DNA of 64,000 bases from Opitutus sp. (GTDB lineage: Bacteria; Verrucomicrobiota; Verrucomicrobiia; Opitutales; Opitutaceae). The stretch covers positions 944,501-1,008,500 of the forward strand of contig JACEUQ010000002.1 of assembly GCA_024998815.1 (NCBI GenBank). The letters are read 5' to 3'. Under the pieces are notes generated by a model. The model saw only the letters and a list, made by a program, of their open reading frames with translations, did no database searches and was not told the origin of the DNA. Position numbers and translations under genes: made by a program. Each line of letters opens with the position of its first letter. The first letter of the stretch is position 1. Below are positions 45,171 through 54,654 of the stretch, in pieces.

Positions 45171-45350
45171 GGCGGTGGTTCGGGCGCCTAAAGCTGGAGC
45201 GGTTTTAAGATAAAACATAGCTGTTAATCGCCCGAGGTAGCGCAGGTTTCCAGCCTGCCGTAGAGTGCGGAGCAGACTGGAAGTCTGCGCTACTTCTTTC
45301 GGCAACAAACTCCCCTCCGCCTCCGTCCTCCGCCCCCTTCGATTCGCATC
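45171..45350. repeat. GTAGCGCAGRYTTCCAG palindromic repeats
   Basis: Contains GTAGCGCAGGTTTCCAGCCT and, 20 bp on, its near inverse GCAGACTGGAAGTCTGCGCT. The word GCAGACTGGAAGTCTGCGC recurs at 55111, 55588 and 56062, next to MITE copies. Confidence 0.7.
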
Positions 45351-46157
45351 ATGTCCGTCTTCGCTAAATACCGGCACGCCTTCCTGATCGGTCTGCAAAG
45401 TAACATTGTTTACCGGTGGGGCTTTGCGGTGCGTGCGTTGTTCTCCCTGTTTCACCTCGCCTTCGTATTCATCCTGTGGGGCGCGGCTTACCAGGGCCAA
45501 ACGACCATCGGGGGCTTCGACCTGAACCAGACGCTCACCTACTTCATCGCCATCCTGCTGATGCAGTTTTTCATCGGCGCGTTCAACGAGGACTACCAGA
45601 TCAGCGAGGATATCCGCAACGGCCTGATCAACCAGTTCCTGCTCAAGCCGATCAACTATTACCTTTACCGGTTAAGTATTTTTGGGGCCGCCCGCCTCGT
45701 CTCAGGAGCGCTGGCCCTGCTGCCCATTTTGGTCGCCCTTCCCTTCCTTAAAGATCATCTGGTTCTACCTGATGGGGCGTGGCGAATCGCCCTCGGACTA
45801 CCGGCCATGGTCATGGCCGCACTCATTCAGTTCACCATCGCCTACATCTTCGGGCTGCTGACGTTTTGGTTCATGGAGATTCAGTCGTTCATCATCCTGT
45901 CGCTGGCGATCGAGACGATTCTAGGTGGGCAAATGTTCCCGCTCGATCTGCTGCCGGCGTGGATATTCCGCGTCTCGCAGTGGCTGCCGTACTATTACCA
46001 GATGTATTTCCCGACCGCGATTTTCACGGGGCGGCTGGATCAAGCCCAAGCGCTGTCCGGCCTGTGTATTCAGGCCTTCTGGGTCGTGGCCCTGCTGGGG
46101 CTTGCACAACTGCTCTGGACGCGCGGCCTGCGCCGCCACACCGCCGTCGGCGGCTAA
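45351..46157 (+). CDS. ABC-2 type permease
   Basis: A 268-residue membrane protein with six hydrophobic segments. The segment ISEDIRNGLINQFLLKPINYY is typical of DUF990-like ABC-2 export permeases. Substrate unknown. It pairs with the permease at 46584-47378. No ATP-binding subunit is encoded nearby. Confidence 0.8.
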   Translation: MSVFAKYRHAFLIGLQSNIVYRWGFAVRALFSLFHLAFVFILWGAAYQGQTTIGGFDLNQTLTYFIAILLMQFFIGAFNEDYQISEDIRNGLINQFLLKPINYYLYRLSIFGAARLVSGALALLPILVALPFLKDHLVLPDGAWRIALGLPAMVMAALIQFTIAYIFGLLTFWFMEIQSFIILSLAIETILGGQMFPLDLLPAWIFRVSQWLPYYYQMYFPTAIFTGRLDQAQALSGLCIQAFWVVALLGLAQLLWTRGLRRHTAVGG

Positions 46158-46583
46158 AGCCGGCAGCTTAAACGAACGAGCCTATTTTTAACGCAAAGCC
46201 GCCAAGACGCAAAGTTCGCGAAGTGTTACAAAGAAATGATTTCCCGCGCTTCTCCGCATCCTCGACGATTCCAGTGGGTCGCCGCTCAATCCATTGGCCA
46301 CAAAAAACACAAAATGACACAAAAACGGCCCCTAATCCGTTTAACCGCGAAGGCTCGCGAAGGTGCGCGAAGAATAACGCAATCACTTGTTAATCAATTG
46401 AATTTATCCGCTTCGCGTATCTCTGGTTCGTCTTCGCGGTTAAAAATTCGGTGTCTTGGTTTCGCGATTACCTATCCACTGAAACTGTCGAAGAGCCTTT
46501 TCTTCGGTTCCTTGCGCCTTTGCGTTAGAGCCTAAAATCGAAACATAAATGGTATAAAGCCAGTCAGCCCCCCACCCCACCCG
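46158..46583. repeat. Dispersed short repeats between permease genes
   Basis: Triads of the types ACGCAAAGCCGCCAAGACGC, CACAAAA and CGCGAAGGCTCGCGAAGG, in both directions. No gene. Confidence 0.65.
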
Positions 46584-47378
46584 ATGACGATTCTCGATTA
46601 CCTGCGTATATGGCTGGCCGGAGCGCGCTATTCCATCGTGCGCACGCTGATGTTTCGCTTCGACTTCATCATGTGGTCGCTCGTAGAGTTGTTCTGGATG
46701 GTGGTCAACGTGCTGCTCGTCGCGGTCATCTATGAACACACCGAGTCGATCGCCGGTTGGAAACGTTATGAGATGCTCCTGCTGGTCGGCAGTTCGATGC
46801 TGGTGCAGCGCTTCATCATGGGCTTCGTGTGGAGTAACCTCTTCGAGATGGCCCGCAACATCCGCAGCGGGCACTTCGACTTCTTTCTGGCCCAGCCGGG
46901 TAAGCCGCTGGTTATGGTTTCGACGCGCAAAGTCGATCTCGACGGCTTGGCCAACGCGGTGGTCGCCGCCGCCGTTGTGATTTATGCGGCGCGCCAGTTG
47001 GGGCTGTCGCCCTCATTCGTGGAAGTGGCGCTCTACGCTTTGATGCTACTGTGCGGATTTTTGATCAATTACGCCATTTTGCTGATCACCGTATCGCTCA
47101 CCTTTTGGCTCGGGTCGGCGCAGGGAATTGAGGGGAGTTATTTCACCTTAATGGAGTTTTCCCGTCTGCCACGGCAGGCCTTCAAGGGGGTCAGCAGCAT
47201 CGTCTTTGTGTGGATATTGCCGGCGGTGGTGGTGAGCAATGTGCCGGCCAACACGCTGATTCACGGCTTTGAGCCGCTGAACACGCTGTGGCTGCTCGCC
47301 GTGACGATCGCGTGGATGGGTTTGGCGGTTTGGGTGTTCAACCGGGGGCTGCGCCGCTACGCGAGCGCGTCGTCGTGA
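46584..47378 (+). CDS. ABC-2 type permease
   Basis: A 264-residue membrane protein with about six hydrophobic segments and the segment MARNIRSGHFDFFLAQPGKP, corresponding to the conserved interface segment of the first permease. The two would form a heterodimeric exporter with a separately encoded ATPase. Start ATG at 46584. Confidence 0.8.
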   Translation: MTILDYLRIWLAGARYSIVRTLMFRFDFIMWSLVELFWMVVNVLLVAVIYEHTESIAGWKRYEMLLLVGSSMLVQRFIMGFVWSNLFEMARNIRSGHFDFFLAQPGKPLVMVSTRKVDLDGLANAVVAAAVVIYAARQLGLSPSFVEVALYALMLLCGFLINYAILLITVSLTFWLGSAQGIEGSYFTLMEFSRLPRQAFKGVSSIVFVWILPAVVVSNVPANTLIHGFEPLNTLWLLAVTIAWMGLAVWVFNRGLRRYASASS

Positions 47379-48304
47379 CATCAACCGCGCGGCGCGGTAA
47401 ATCTCAAATCCCAAGGGGACAAATCCCAAAGGGGAGGCGCGCGGGGTAAGCGACAGATTATTGGCCACGAAAAGCACGATAGGACACAAAAACGACCCAC
47501 GACCACCAAGCCTCACCAAAAGGGGGATCGGAGATTTAGCCGCAAAAGGGCGCAGAAGCCGCAAAAGGGAACCACCCCGAAAGCATCTAATTTTTAGTGT
47601 GATAGACGGAACATTTGAGTCCGCAGAGGGGGAGGTAAGCACGCGATCCGTTGGCCACGAAAAGCACGACGTGACTCAAAAACGAAGGCCCCGATCCATT
47701 TAACCGCGAAGGCTCGCAAAGTAGCGCGAAGAAAAACGCAACTGCTGGGCGAAACGATGAGTTAGCCGCAAAAAAGCGCAGGAGTCGAAAAAAGGGGATC
47801 AACCCCGGAATCAGCATTTTTAACCACAAAAAACGCGAAATATCGCGAAGTCGGAGGCATCAGAAGTCAGGTGGTTCGTTTTTTCCGTAATTTCGCGCCT
47901 TTTGCGGTTAACCGGTTGGGTGGATTCGAGTTCGTGGCTTGGTTTCACCGTTAACCAGTCTTACCGGCATTGCATCTAAGAGTTAAATCCAAGTTGGGGC
48001 GATGTTTTCGGTGGGGATACCCGATCCGTTGGCCACGAAAAGCACGACAGGACACAAAAACGACCCACGACCACCAAGCCTCACCAAAAGGGGGATCGGA
48101 GATTTAGCCGCAAAAGGGCGCAGAAGCCGCAAAAAAAAGGGGGGGGGGGGGGGGACCTGAAGCCACTCCGTTTTTTGCGCCGTTTGCGCCTCTTTGCGGC
48201 TAAATCATCCGGGGTTGAGGGATCCGGATTGCGGCCCGATTCGCCCAACCGATTTGGCTCTGCTTTTTTGGGTGTTTGAGCCTTTGTGATGCGAGTTTCT
48301 AACC
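47379..48304. repeat. Dispersed short repeats and poly(G) tract
   Basis: No gene. A 105-bp block with CACGAAAAGCACGAYAGGACAC and the GCCGCAAAAGG triad occurs at 47462-47566 and again at 48030-48134. The second copy runs into eight A followed by 16 G (48139-48154). CGCGAAGG triads are also present. Confidence 0.7.
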
Positions 48305-48994
48305 GTGATCACCGCACCCTCCCCTTTAACCGCCTTACAGGCCCGCCTTGGATACACGTTTAAAAAACCGGCTTTGCTGCTGCAGGCGCTCACCCACCCC
48401 GGTTACGCCAATGAGCACCCCGAGGACGGTGAACATTACCAACGGCTCGAATTTTTGGGCGACGCGGTCATCCAGTTTGTCGTTACCGAGGCGCTGTTTC
48501 ACCTGCGTCCGCAAGAACGTGAAGGCGAACTGAGCAGGCTGCGGGTGGCCCTGACCAACGGGATTTTCCTGGGTATGCTGGCGCGCGAACTGGGGATTCC
48601 GCCATTGCTGCGCCTGTGCACCGCCGAGCAAAAAACCGGCGGATCGCCCACCGCCGCCGGCGACGCCTACGAAGCCGTGGTCGGCGCGATCCTTTTGGAT
48701 GCCGGCCTGCCCATCGCGCAGGCGTTTATCCTGCGCATCTATGGCGCTCTCGAAGAACGCCTTGCGAGTTTGCAGATTGAAAACGCCAACCCCAAGGGGC
48801 GCCTTCAAGAGCGGTTCCAGCCTGTCCACGGCAGCGGCGCCTTGCGTTATGAAACCGAGGCCAGTGGCGGCGCGGACCACGCCAAGGAGTACACCTCACG
48901 GGTTTTTTTGGGAGATCGCCTGCTCGGCAGCGGCCACGGCACCTCCAAAAAACTAGCCGAGGAGTCTGCAGCCCGCTCGGCACTGGCTGCCTGA
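48305..48994 (+). CDS. rnc: Ribonuclease III
   Basis: A 229-residue RNase III with GTG start. The signature YQRLEFLGDAV gives E49 and D53; the second metal site is in GDAYEAVVGAI (D120, E123). The double-stranded RNA binding domain follows at about 160-229, with KEYTSRVFLGDRLLGSGHGT and KKLAEESAARSAL. It processes rRNA precursors and structured RNAs. Length is normal for the family. Confidence 0.93.
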   Translation: MITAPSPLTALQARLGYTFKKPALLLQALTHPGYANEHPEDGEHYQRLEFLGDAVIQFVVTEALFHLRPQEREGELSRLRVALTNGIFLGMLARELGIPPLLRLCTAEQKTGGSPTAAGDAYEAVVGAILLDAGLPIAQAFILRIYGALEERLASLQIENANPKGRLQERFQPVHGSGALRYETEASGGADHAKEYTSRVFLGDRLLGSGHGTSKKLAEESAARSALAA

Positions 48995-49275
48995 GCTCCG
49001 CACCGCAGAATCGTTCTCATTCTCCTACTCTTAATCGTTCTCTCGCCCTTTGCCCTCCCGCTCTCGCTAACACGGACGACACGGAGGTCGTCCCTCCCAC
49101 TCCGACTCGTTCTCGTTCTCCTACTCCGACTCGTTCTCGTTCTCCTACTCTTAATCGTTCTCGATTTTGGCGCTGACAGTGCTTCCCACGGCTAATCCAG
49201 CCGAAGAGAACGAGTAGGAGTAAGAGAACGAGAACGATTACCAAACCACCCCCCATCTCCCCTCGTCCGTTCCTG
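48995..49275. repeat. TCGTTCTC/TCCTACTC repeats
   Basis: Between rnc and mfd. Composed of TCGTTCTCCTACTCTTAATC-type words in one direction (49015-49165) and the inverse GAGAACGAGTAGGAGTAAGA at 49205-49240. The two halves could pair into a long imperfect hairpin. No gene. Confidence 0.7.
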
Positions 49276-52200
49276 ATGCCCGTCCCCGCCTCCCTCGCCC
49301 GCCTAAAACTCACCGGTGTTTGCCCGCCCGCCCGGGGCGCGGTCATCGCCGAGCTCATGCGCGGCCACCCCGCGCCCGTCTGGCTGGTCGTCGCAGAAAA
49401 CCTAAAACTGGCCGAGCAACTCGCTGAGGACATCGCGTTTTTTTACCGCTCCGCAGGCGGGAACCCGGCGGCCGTCACTACGCTCCTTTTCCCCGAGTCG
49501 ATTCCCGACAGCCGTGACATGCGCGAGGCCTTCGCCGCCTCCGCCGACCGCACCACCGTGCTCTCCCGCCTGCGCGCCTCGCGGAGCTGGGAGCTGGGAG
49601 CTAGGAGCTTGGAGCTCAGAGCTAAGAGCTTGGAGCTCAGAGCTAAGAGCTTGGAGCTGGGAGCTAAGAGCTTGGAGCTGGGAGCTGGGAGCTCGGAGCT
49701 GGGAGCTGGGAGCTCGGAGCTCCCAGCTCAAAGCTCACAGCTCTTAGCTCCCAGCTCACAGCTCATTATCGTCACCACGCCTGCGGCGCTCATCCAGCCG
49801 GTGCCGGCCATCGAGGCGTTTGCCAACCGCGAACTCACCCTCACCCGCGGCCAAACCCAGCCGTTCCAAGCCCTGCTCGAAACCCTCCACGGGCTCGACT
49901 ACGACTCCGAGGCGGTTTGCGAATCGCCCGGCCACTACGCGGTGCGCGGCGGCATTATTGATGTTTACCCCATCACCGCGACCGAGCCCTACCGTCTCGA
50001 TTTTTTTGGCGACGAAATCGAGGACATCCGTGCCTTCGATCCCGTTACCCAGCGCTCCGGCGAACAGGTCCAGTCGATCACCCTGTCCGCCTCGCCGCGT
50101 CTCAAACTCGACGCCTCCAAAACCGGCCTCGCCGACTACCTCTCGCCGCGCACCCAACTGGTCTTCATCGAACCCGCCATCCTCGACGCCGAGTTCGCCG
50201 GTTTCGCCGACGAGGGGTTTGACGGACTCACCCCGATTTTAAAGAAATCCGCCGCCGCCTTCGGGTTGGCCGACATCGACGAGGCCTCCGCGCTTTTCGA
50301 CGGCGAGGAGGTGAGCGAAACCACCTGGGACACCGAGAGCCTCGTCCACCACCGCAGTTACCCCTCCGACGAGCTCGTGGCCCAGGAGCGCCTGTGTGCC
50401 GAGGAGGAGGCGCGGCGCAATTTCCTCCAGCAACTCGTCGCCTGGAAAAAGGACGGCTACGGTCTGGCCTTCGTCGTTTCCAAAGAGGGCGAGGAACAGC
50501 GCGTGAAGGAGATTCTCGCCGAGGATTCCCGCTTCAAGGGCCTGCAACCGCTCTGGGTGCGCGGCACGCTCAACGAGGGGTTTCGCTGCACCTACCGCGC
50601 CGGCGCCGGCCTGCTCTGGTCGACCTTGCCCAAGCGCAAGCTGGGCGAAATCGGCGGACTCGTGCTGGTCACCGAGACCGAGCTGTTCGGCCGCCAGCGC
50701 ACTCGCCGCGTCAACGGCCCGCAACGCGCCCAAGTGAACCGCGCCCAAGTCGACCAGTTGCTCGACTTCTCCGAGCTGGTCGAAGGCGATTTTGTCGTCC
50801 ACCTCCAGCACGGCATCGCCCTCTACCGCGGGTTAACCAAACTCGAAATGCGCGACGGCCTGCGCGAGGTCATCTCGTTGGAATTCGACGACGGCGTGAC
50901 GTTGCACGTGCCCTTGCAGGAATCGCACCTCATCAGCCGCTACGTCGGCCTCGGGAAAACCAAACCGCAACTGGGCAAAGTCGGCTCGGGTCGCTGGGAA
51001 AAAACGCGGCAGGCCGCCGAGCGCGCCACCATCGACCTCGCCGCCGATCTGTTGAAAATCCAGGCCCAGCGCGAGGCCCAGCCCGGCCACGCCTGCCTGC
51101 CGGACAACGACTGGCAAAAGGAGTTCGAGGGATCGTTCCCGTTCACCGAAACCAAGGATCAGCTCAAAGCCATCGAGGAAACCAAAGCTGATATGGAACG
51201 CGCCCGGCCGATGGACCGGCTGATCTGCGGCGACGTGGGTTTTGGCAAAACCGAGGTGGCGATTCGAGCCGCGTTTAAGGCGGTGCAGGACGGGCGGCAG
51301 GTCGCGATTTTGGTGCCCACGACGATCCTCGCCCAGCAGCACCTCAACACGTTTCGCGAACGTATGGCGGGTTACCCGATTGCCGTGGAAATGGTCAGCC
51401 GCTTCCGCACCAAGGCCGAATCCACGCGTATCCTCGCCGCCACTGCGGTGGGCCAAGTCGACATCCTCATCGGCACGCATCGCATCCTCGGAGCCGACGT
51501 CGCGTTTAAAAACCTTGGTCTGGTCATCGTCGACGAGGAGCAGCGCTTCGGCGTGAAGCACAAGGAGCGCCTCAAATCTATGCGCGCCACGGTGGACATC
51601 TTGTCGATGTCGGCGACGCCGATTCCGCGCACGCTTTACATGGCGATGACGGGCGCGCGAGACATGAGCGTGATCGAGACCCCGCCGGTCAACCGCCACC
51701 CGATTCAAACCATCGTCAAAACCTACGACGACAAACTCGTGGTCGAGGCGGTCCGCCACGAACTGCGGCGCGGAGGCCAGGTGTTTTACCTGCACAATCG
51801 GGTGCAGACGATCAACCTGGTCGCCGCGCGCCTCACCGAGCTGATGCCCGACATCACCGTCGGCGTCGGCCACGGCCAGATGGACGAACACGATTTGGAG
51901 CGCGTGATGACCGAGTTCGTCGCCGGCAAATACCAGGTCCTCGTCTGCACGACCATCATCGAGACCGGCCTGGATATCCCCAACTGCAATACGATCATAA
52001 TCGAAGGCGCGGACCGCTTTGGGTTGTCACAACTCTACCAGTTACGCGGACGCGTCGGCCGGTTTAAGCACCAAGCCTACGCCTACCTGCTGCTGCACCG
52101 GCACACCCGGCTGGTGGAAATCACCCGCGAGCGGCTCAACGCGCTGCGCACCCACAACCAGCTCGGGGCGGGGTTCCGTATCGCCATGCGCGACTTGGAA

Positions 52201-52863
52201 CTGCGCGGTGCGGGCAACCTGTTGGGGTCGCAGCAGAGCGGCCACATCATCGGCGTGGGCTTCGAGCTGTATTGCCAACTCCTACGCCAGTCGGTCGCGC
52301 GCCTGAAGGGCGAGAAAAACGCCTCCGCGATCCGCGCTGCCGTGAAGCTCGACTTCGTGTTCGTGGGCGAATCAGCGCTACCCACAAGCGGACCAGCGTC
52401 CGCGTCGGGTCCGTCACCGGCCGCCGCGCGCACCTCGTATCAGGCGATCAAATTCGCCGAGCAGGCCGACGACGGTGCCGTCGAGGTGACCAAGATTCAG
52501 GCGCGCATTCCCTCGGTTTACATCGCGGAAACCCGTCTGCGCATCGACTTCTACCGTCGCTTGGCGATGGCGGGAAACGGGAATCAATTAAAGGAAATCG
52601 AGAGCGACCTACGCGACCGCTTTGGTCCCTTTGGAGACGAAGTCCGCGCGTTGTTGTTGATCACCGACATTCGCATCCGGGCGGAGTCGAAGCGGATCAT
52701 CACGGTGGAGACGGAGTCGTCGCGCCTGAAGTGTGCGCGAGGCAGCGGGGTGCGGGATGATTTTGTGATGGTGGGCGCGCGTTTTCCCCGGCTGACCGCG
52801 CCCAAGGCGTTGGCGCGGATGAAGGAGATCATCACCTTCCTCAACAACCTGCCCTCACCGTGA
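49276..52863 (+). CDS. mfd: Transcription-repair coupling factor Mfd with AGCT-repeat insert
   Basis: A 1,195-residue Mfd, which removes stalled RNA polymerase and recruits UvrA. Order: UvrB-like N-terminal part, RNAP-interaction domain (FVVHLQHGIALYRGL), then the RecG-like translocase: Walker A CGDVGFGKTEVAIRAAF near residue 650, VIVDEEQRFGVKHKERL near 750, SATPIPRTLYMAMTG, and the C-terminal TRCF domain. Residues about 104-163 are a 7-residue repeat (ELRAKSL, ELGAGSS, QLLAPSS) absent from homologues, encoded by AGCT heptads and placed in a loop just before IIVTTPAALIQPV. The frame is intact, so the gene is presumably functional. Confidence 0.92.
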   Translation: MPVPASLARLKLTGVCPPARGAVIAELMRGHPAPVWLVVAENLKLAEQLAEDIAFFYRSAGGNPAAVTTLLFPESIPDSRDMREAFAASADRTTVLSRLRASRSWELGARSLELRAKSLELRAKSLELGAKSLELGAGSSELGAGSSELPAQSSQLLAPSSQLIIVTTPAALIQPVPAIEAFANRELTLTRGQTQPFQALLETLHGLDYDSEAVCESPGHYAVRGGIIDVYPITATEPYRLDFFGDEIEDIRAFDPVTQRSGEQVQSITLSASPRLKLDASKTGLADYLSPRTQLVFIEPAILDAEFAGFADEGFDGLTPILKKSAAAFGLADIDEASALFDGEEVSETTWDTESLVHHRSYPSDELVAQERLCAEEEARRNFLQQLVAWKKDGYGLAFVVSKEGEEQRVKEILAEDSRFKGLQPLWVRGTLNEGFRCTYRAGAGLLWSTLPKRKLGEIGGLVLVTETELFGRQRTRRVNGPQRAQVNRAQVDQLLDFSELVEGDFVVHLQHGIALYRGLTKLEMRDGLREVISLEFDDGVTLHVPLQESHLISRYVGLGKTKPQLGKVGSGRWEKTRQAAERATIDLAADLLKIQAQREAQPGHACLPDNDWQKEFEGSFPFTETKDQLKAIEETKADMERARPMDRLICGDVGFGKTEVAIRAAFKAVQDGRQVAILVPTTILAQQHLNTFRERMAGYPIAVEMVSRFRTKAESTRILAATAVGQVDILIGTHRILGADVAFKNLGLVIVDEEQRFGVKHKERLKSMRATVDILSMSATPIPRTLYMAMTGARDMSVIETPPVNRHPIQTIVKTYDDKLVVEAVRHELRRGGQVFYLHNRVQTINLVAARLTELMPDITVGVGHGQMDEHDLERVMTEFVAGKYQVLVCTTIIETGLDIPNCNTIIIEGADRFGLSQLYQLRGRVGRFKHQAYAYLLLHRHTRLVEITRERLNALRTHNQLGAGFRIAMRDLELRGAGNLLGSQQSGHIIGVGFELYCQLLRQSVARLKGEKNASAIRAAVKLDFVFVGESALPTSGPASASGPSPAAARTSYQAIKFAEQADDGAVEVTKIQARIPSVYIAETRLRIDFYRRLAMAGNGNQLKEIESDLRDRFGPFGDEVRALLLITDIRIRAESKRIITVETESSRLKCARGSGVRDDFVMVGARFPRLTAPKALARMKEIITFLNNLPSP
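49585..49770. repeat. In-gene AGCT heptanucleotide repeat (mfd)
   Basis: About 26 units of AGCTNNN, period 7 nt, in frame inside mfd. The first part reads GAGCTNNG on the coding strand and the last part the inverse (AGCTCCCAGCTC), so the array can fold on itself. Confidence 0.9.
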
Positions 52864-52900
52864 GGTCGTAAAAAATGAGCGCAGACTTCCCTGTATGGGC

Positions 52901-52937
52901 GAACCAAAGTGTCACCTATTAGGTGACACTTTGGTTC
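52901..52937. repeat. 37-bp palindrome, left target duplication of IS-c
   Basis: Arms of 18 nt (GAACCAAAGTGTCACCTA and its complement) around one central base, 38 bp after the mfd stop. The whole palindrome is duplicated at 54758-54794 on the other side of IS-c. Before insertion it may have been a dispersed palindrome or terminator-like hairpin; a related one (GTGTCACCTTATAGGTGACAC) lies at 54870-54890. Confidence 0.92.
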
Positions 52938-52987
52938 CTGGAGTTTGGCCCCAAAAGCAGGTGGATGCGAAGCGGCCGGAGGCCCGG

Positions 52988-54400
52988 TTACGCAGCGCGG
53001 AAGAGTGCTTCAGCCAAGAAGGGTGGCGCTTTTGATGAGTTCGTGGAGGGAGGGTCGGTCGACGTGAAGTCGGAGAAACTCTCTGGGGCGATCTGGTCGG
53101 CCCAGCATTCGCTGCGCAGGGTGCGCAAGAGGTCCCCCGTGGAACTGGTCGCAGGCGAGGCGCCCGAAGAGTGCGTGCGCCATTTGGGCGGGCGAAGATG
53201 CGGCGGCGGATCAGGGGTTTGCCCCGCAGGATCGCCGAAGAGCAGGGCGGCGATTAACAACAGCGCATAGGCGGCGACGGTGGCGGCGGGTTGGTTGCGG
53301 TTGGAGGCGGCGGTGCGCAGTTGTGCCTGGCCGGTGCCGATCAGGGTTTTCTCATCCCGGAAGTTTCCCTCGATGCCCCAACGCCAGAGGTAATACTGGA
53401 GTTGGTCACCCACGGGCATATCCGGGTCGGTGCAAACCAAGAAGGCAGGCTGGCGATAGAGCAGCTTCGAGCCTGCGCGCAATCGGTAGCCCACCGGGGC
53501 GATCACCATGACTTGCAACGGGAGCGTCGCCCCGGCTTTACGCCACAGCACCGGCCCGAGGGTCTTGATTTTAAAGGTGTGCTTTTTTCCGGCCGCATAA
53601 GCCTCGACGCTTTGCCAGGCCACGGTGTCGTCGGTGCGCAGCTCTTCCGGGGTCTGGACCGGCGCGCCATAGACCGGCGGGCGACCGGTGGCCGCGGGTG
53701 GTCCAGGCAGGGCGTTGAGCACGGCGTCCCGGCGGATCCGGCCGATATAAACGGTCTTGGCGGGCAGGCCCTTGAGTACGACCGCATTGGTGTAACTGCC
53801 ATCGCCGGCGACCACCAGTTTGCGCGTGTCTGGCAGCGCCTGGCGAAGCTGCTGGATGCGGGCGAGCGCGACGACATTAAGCCGCTGCTGTTTTTTCTTC
53901 TCCGTGTACTGCTGAACCTCGTCGGTAGTGGCTTTTTTACCCGGCTTTGGCGGCGTCGGCGCGTGGGTGAAATCCACCGGAATCATCCGGGCGTGTCCGT
54001 CGGAACCAGGCCAGGCCGCAGAGAGTTGCACATAGCGCTGGCCGCGCACCAGGTTGGTTTGGAACGCGGGGCCGAGCGGATCGCGTTTCCAGCCGACGCC
54101 GTCGATCTTGACCCCGGTTTTGCGTACCAGGGTGTCATCGATGGCGGCCACCAACGGGGTAAGCGCCGGCAGGTTTACCTCAAGCTCATGGAGGACCGTG
54201 CGGAAAAGCCCCGCCGGCTTCACCCGGTCACGCGAATACAACCGGTAGTCGGCCGTCCAGTCCTGCTGGGCACGCCCGCACAGACAAATCAGGTTGGTAA
54301 GAGTCCCCCGGCACGGTGAAACCAGTGCCGCCATGAGATGCCCCTGCAGTCTCCGGGCGCACTCGGGGGCGGCGCAAGCCGCAGCACAAGCCCGTTTCAT
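52988..54400 (-). CDS. IS-c transposase, second copy
   Basis: Identical protein to 34436-35848, with the YREK signature in YLWRWGIEGNFRDEK. The ATG at 54400 overlaps the AbrB-like stop by 4 nt. Confidence 0.9.
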   Translation of the reverse strand: MKRACAAACAAPECARRLQGHLMAALVSPCRGTLTNLICLCGRAQQDWTADYRLYSRDRVKPAGLFRTVLHELEVNLPALTPLVAAIDDTLVRKTGVKIDGVGWKRDPLGPAFQTNLVRGQRYVQLSAAWPGSDGHARMIPVDFTHAPTPPKPGKKATTDEVQQYTEKKKQQRLNVVALARIQQLRQALPDTRKLVVAGDGSYTNAVVLKGLPAKTVYIGRIRRDAVLNALPGPPAATGRPPVYGAPVQTPEELRTDDTVAWQSVEAYAAGKKHTFKIKTLGPVLWRKAGATLPLQVMVIAPVGYRLRAGSKLLYRQPAFLVCTDPDMPVGDQLQYYLWRWGIEGNFRDEKTLIGTGQAQLRTAASNRNQPAATVAAYALLLIAALLFGDPAGQTPDPPPHLRPPKWRTHSSGASPATSSTGDLLRTLRSECWADQIAPESFSDFTSTDPPSTNSSKAPPFLAEALFRAA

Positions 54401-54654
54401 AAGTCGTCCCAGCCGATCGGATAAACCCAACTGGACTTTTTTTTAACGCCTACGTCCACCAGCTCGGGCGTGACCGGCATAACGGGCGCGACCAGACTGC
54501 GTGAGAGGACCAAATGATGCGCGTCGGTGACGGTCCACTCGACGGCCTCCGACTTGGCGAACCCCATCGTCTGGGCGATGGAAGCGGGTAATGTCACATA
54601 CCACTGCTCACTGTTTTTGCGGATGATGCGCTGAACTTTGGTGGTGGTGCTCAT
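54397..54654 (-). CDS. AbrB/SpoVT-like protein carried by IS-c, second copy
   Basis: Identical to 35845-36102 (85 residues). Preservation in both copies, with a coupled start to the transposase, argues that it is part of the element and not a passenger picked up once. Confidence 0.75.
   Translation of the reverse strand: MSTTTKVQRIIRKNSEQWYVTLPASIAQTMGFAKSEAVEWTVTDAHHLVLSRSLVAPVMPVTPELVDVGVKKKSSWVYPIGWDDL

Noticed and set aside
50833-51891. 352-codon frame opposite mfd
   Set aside because: Antisense to conserved helicase motifs of mfd; histidine/aspartate-rich shadow composition.
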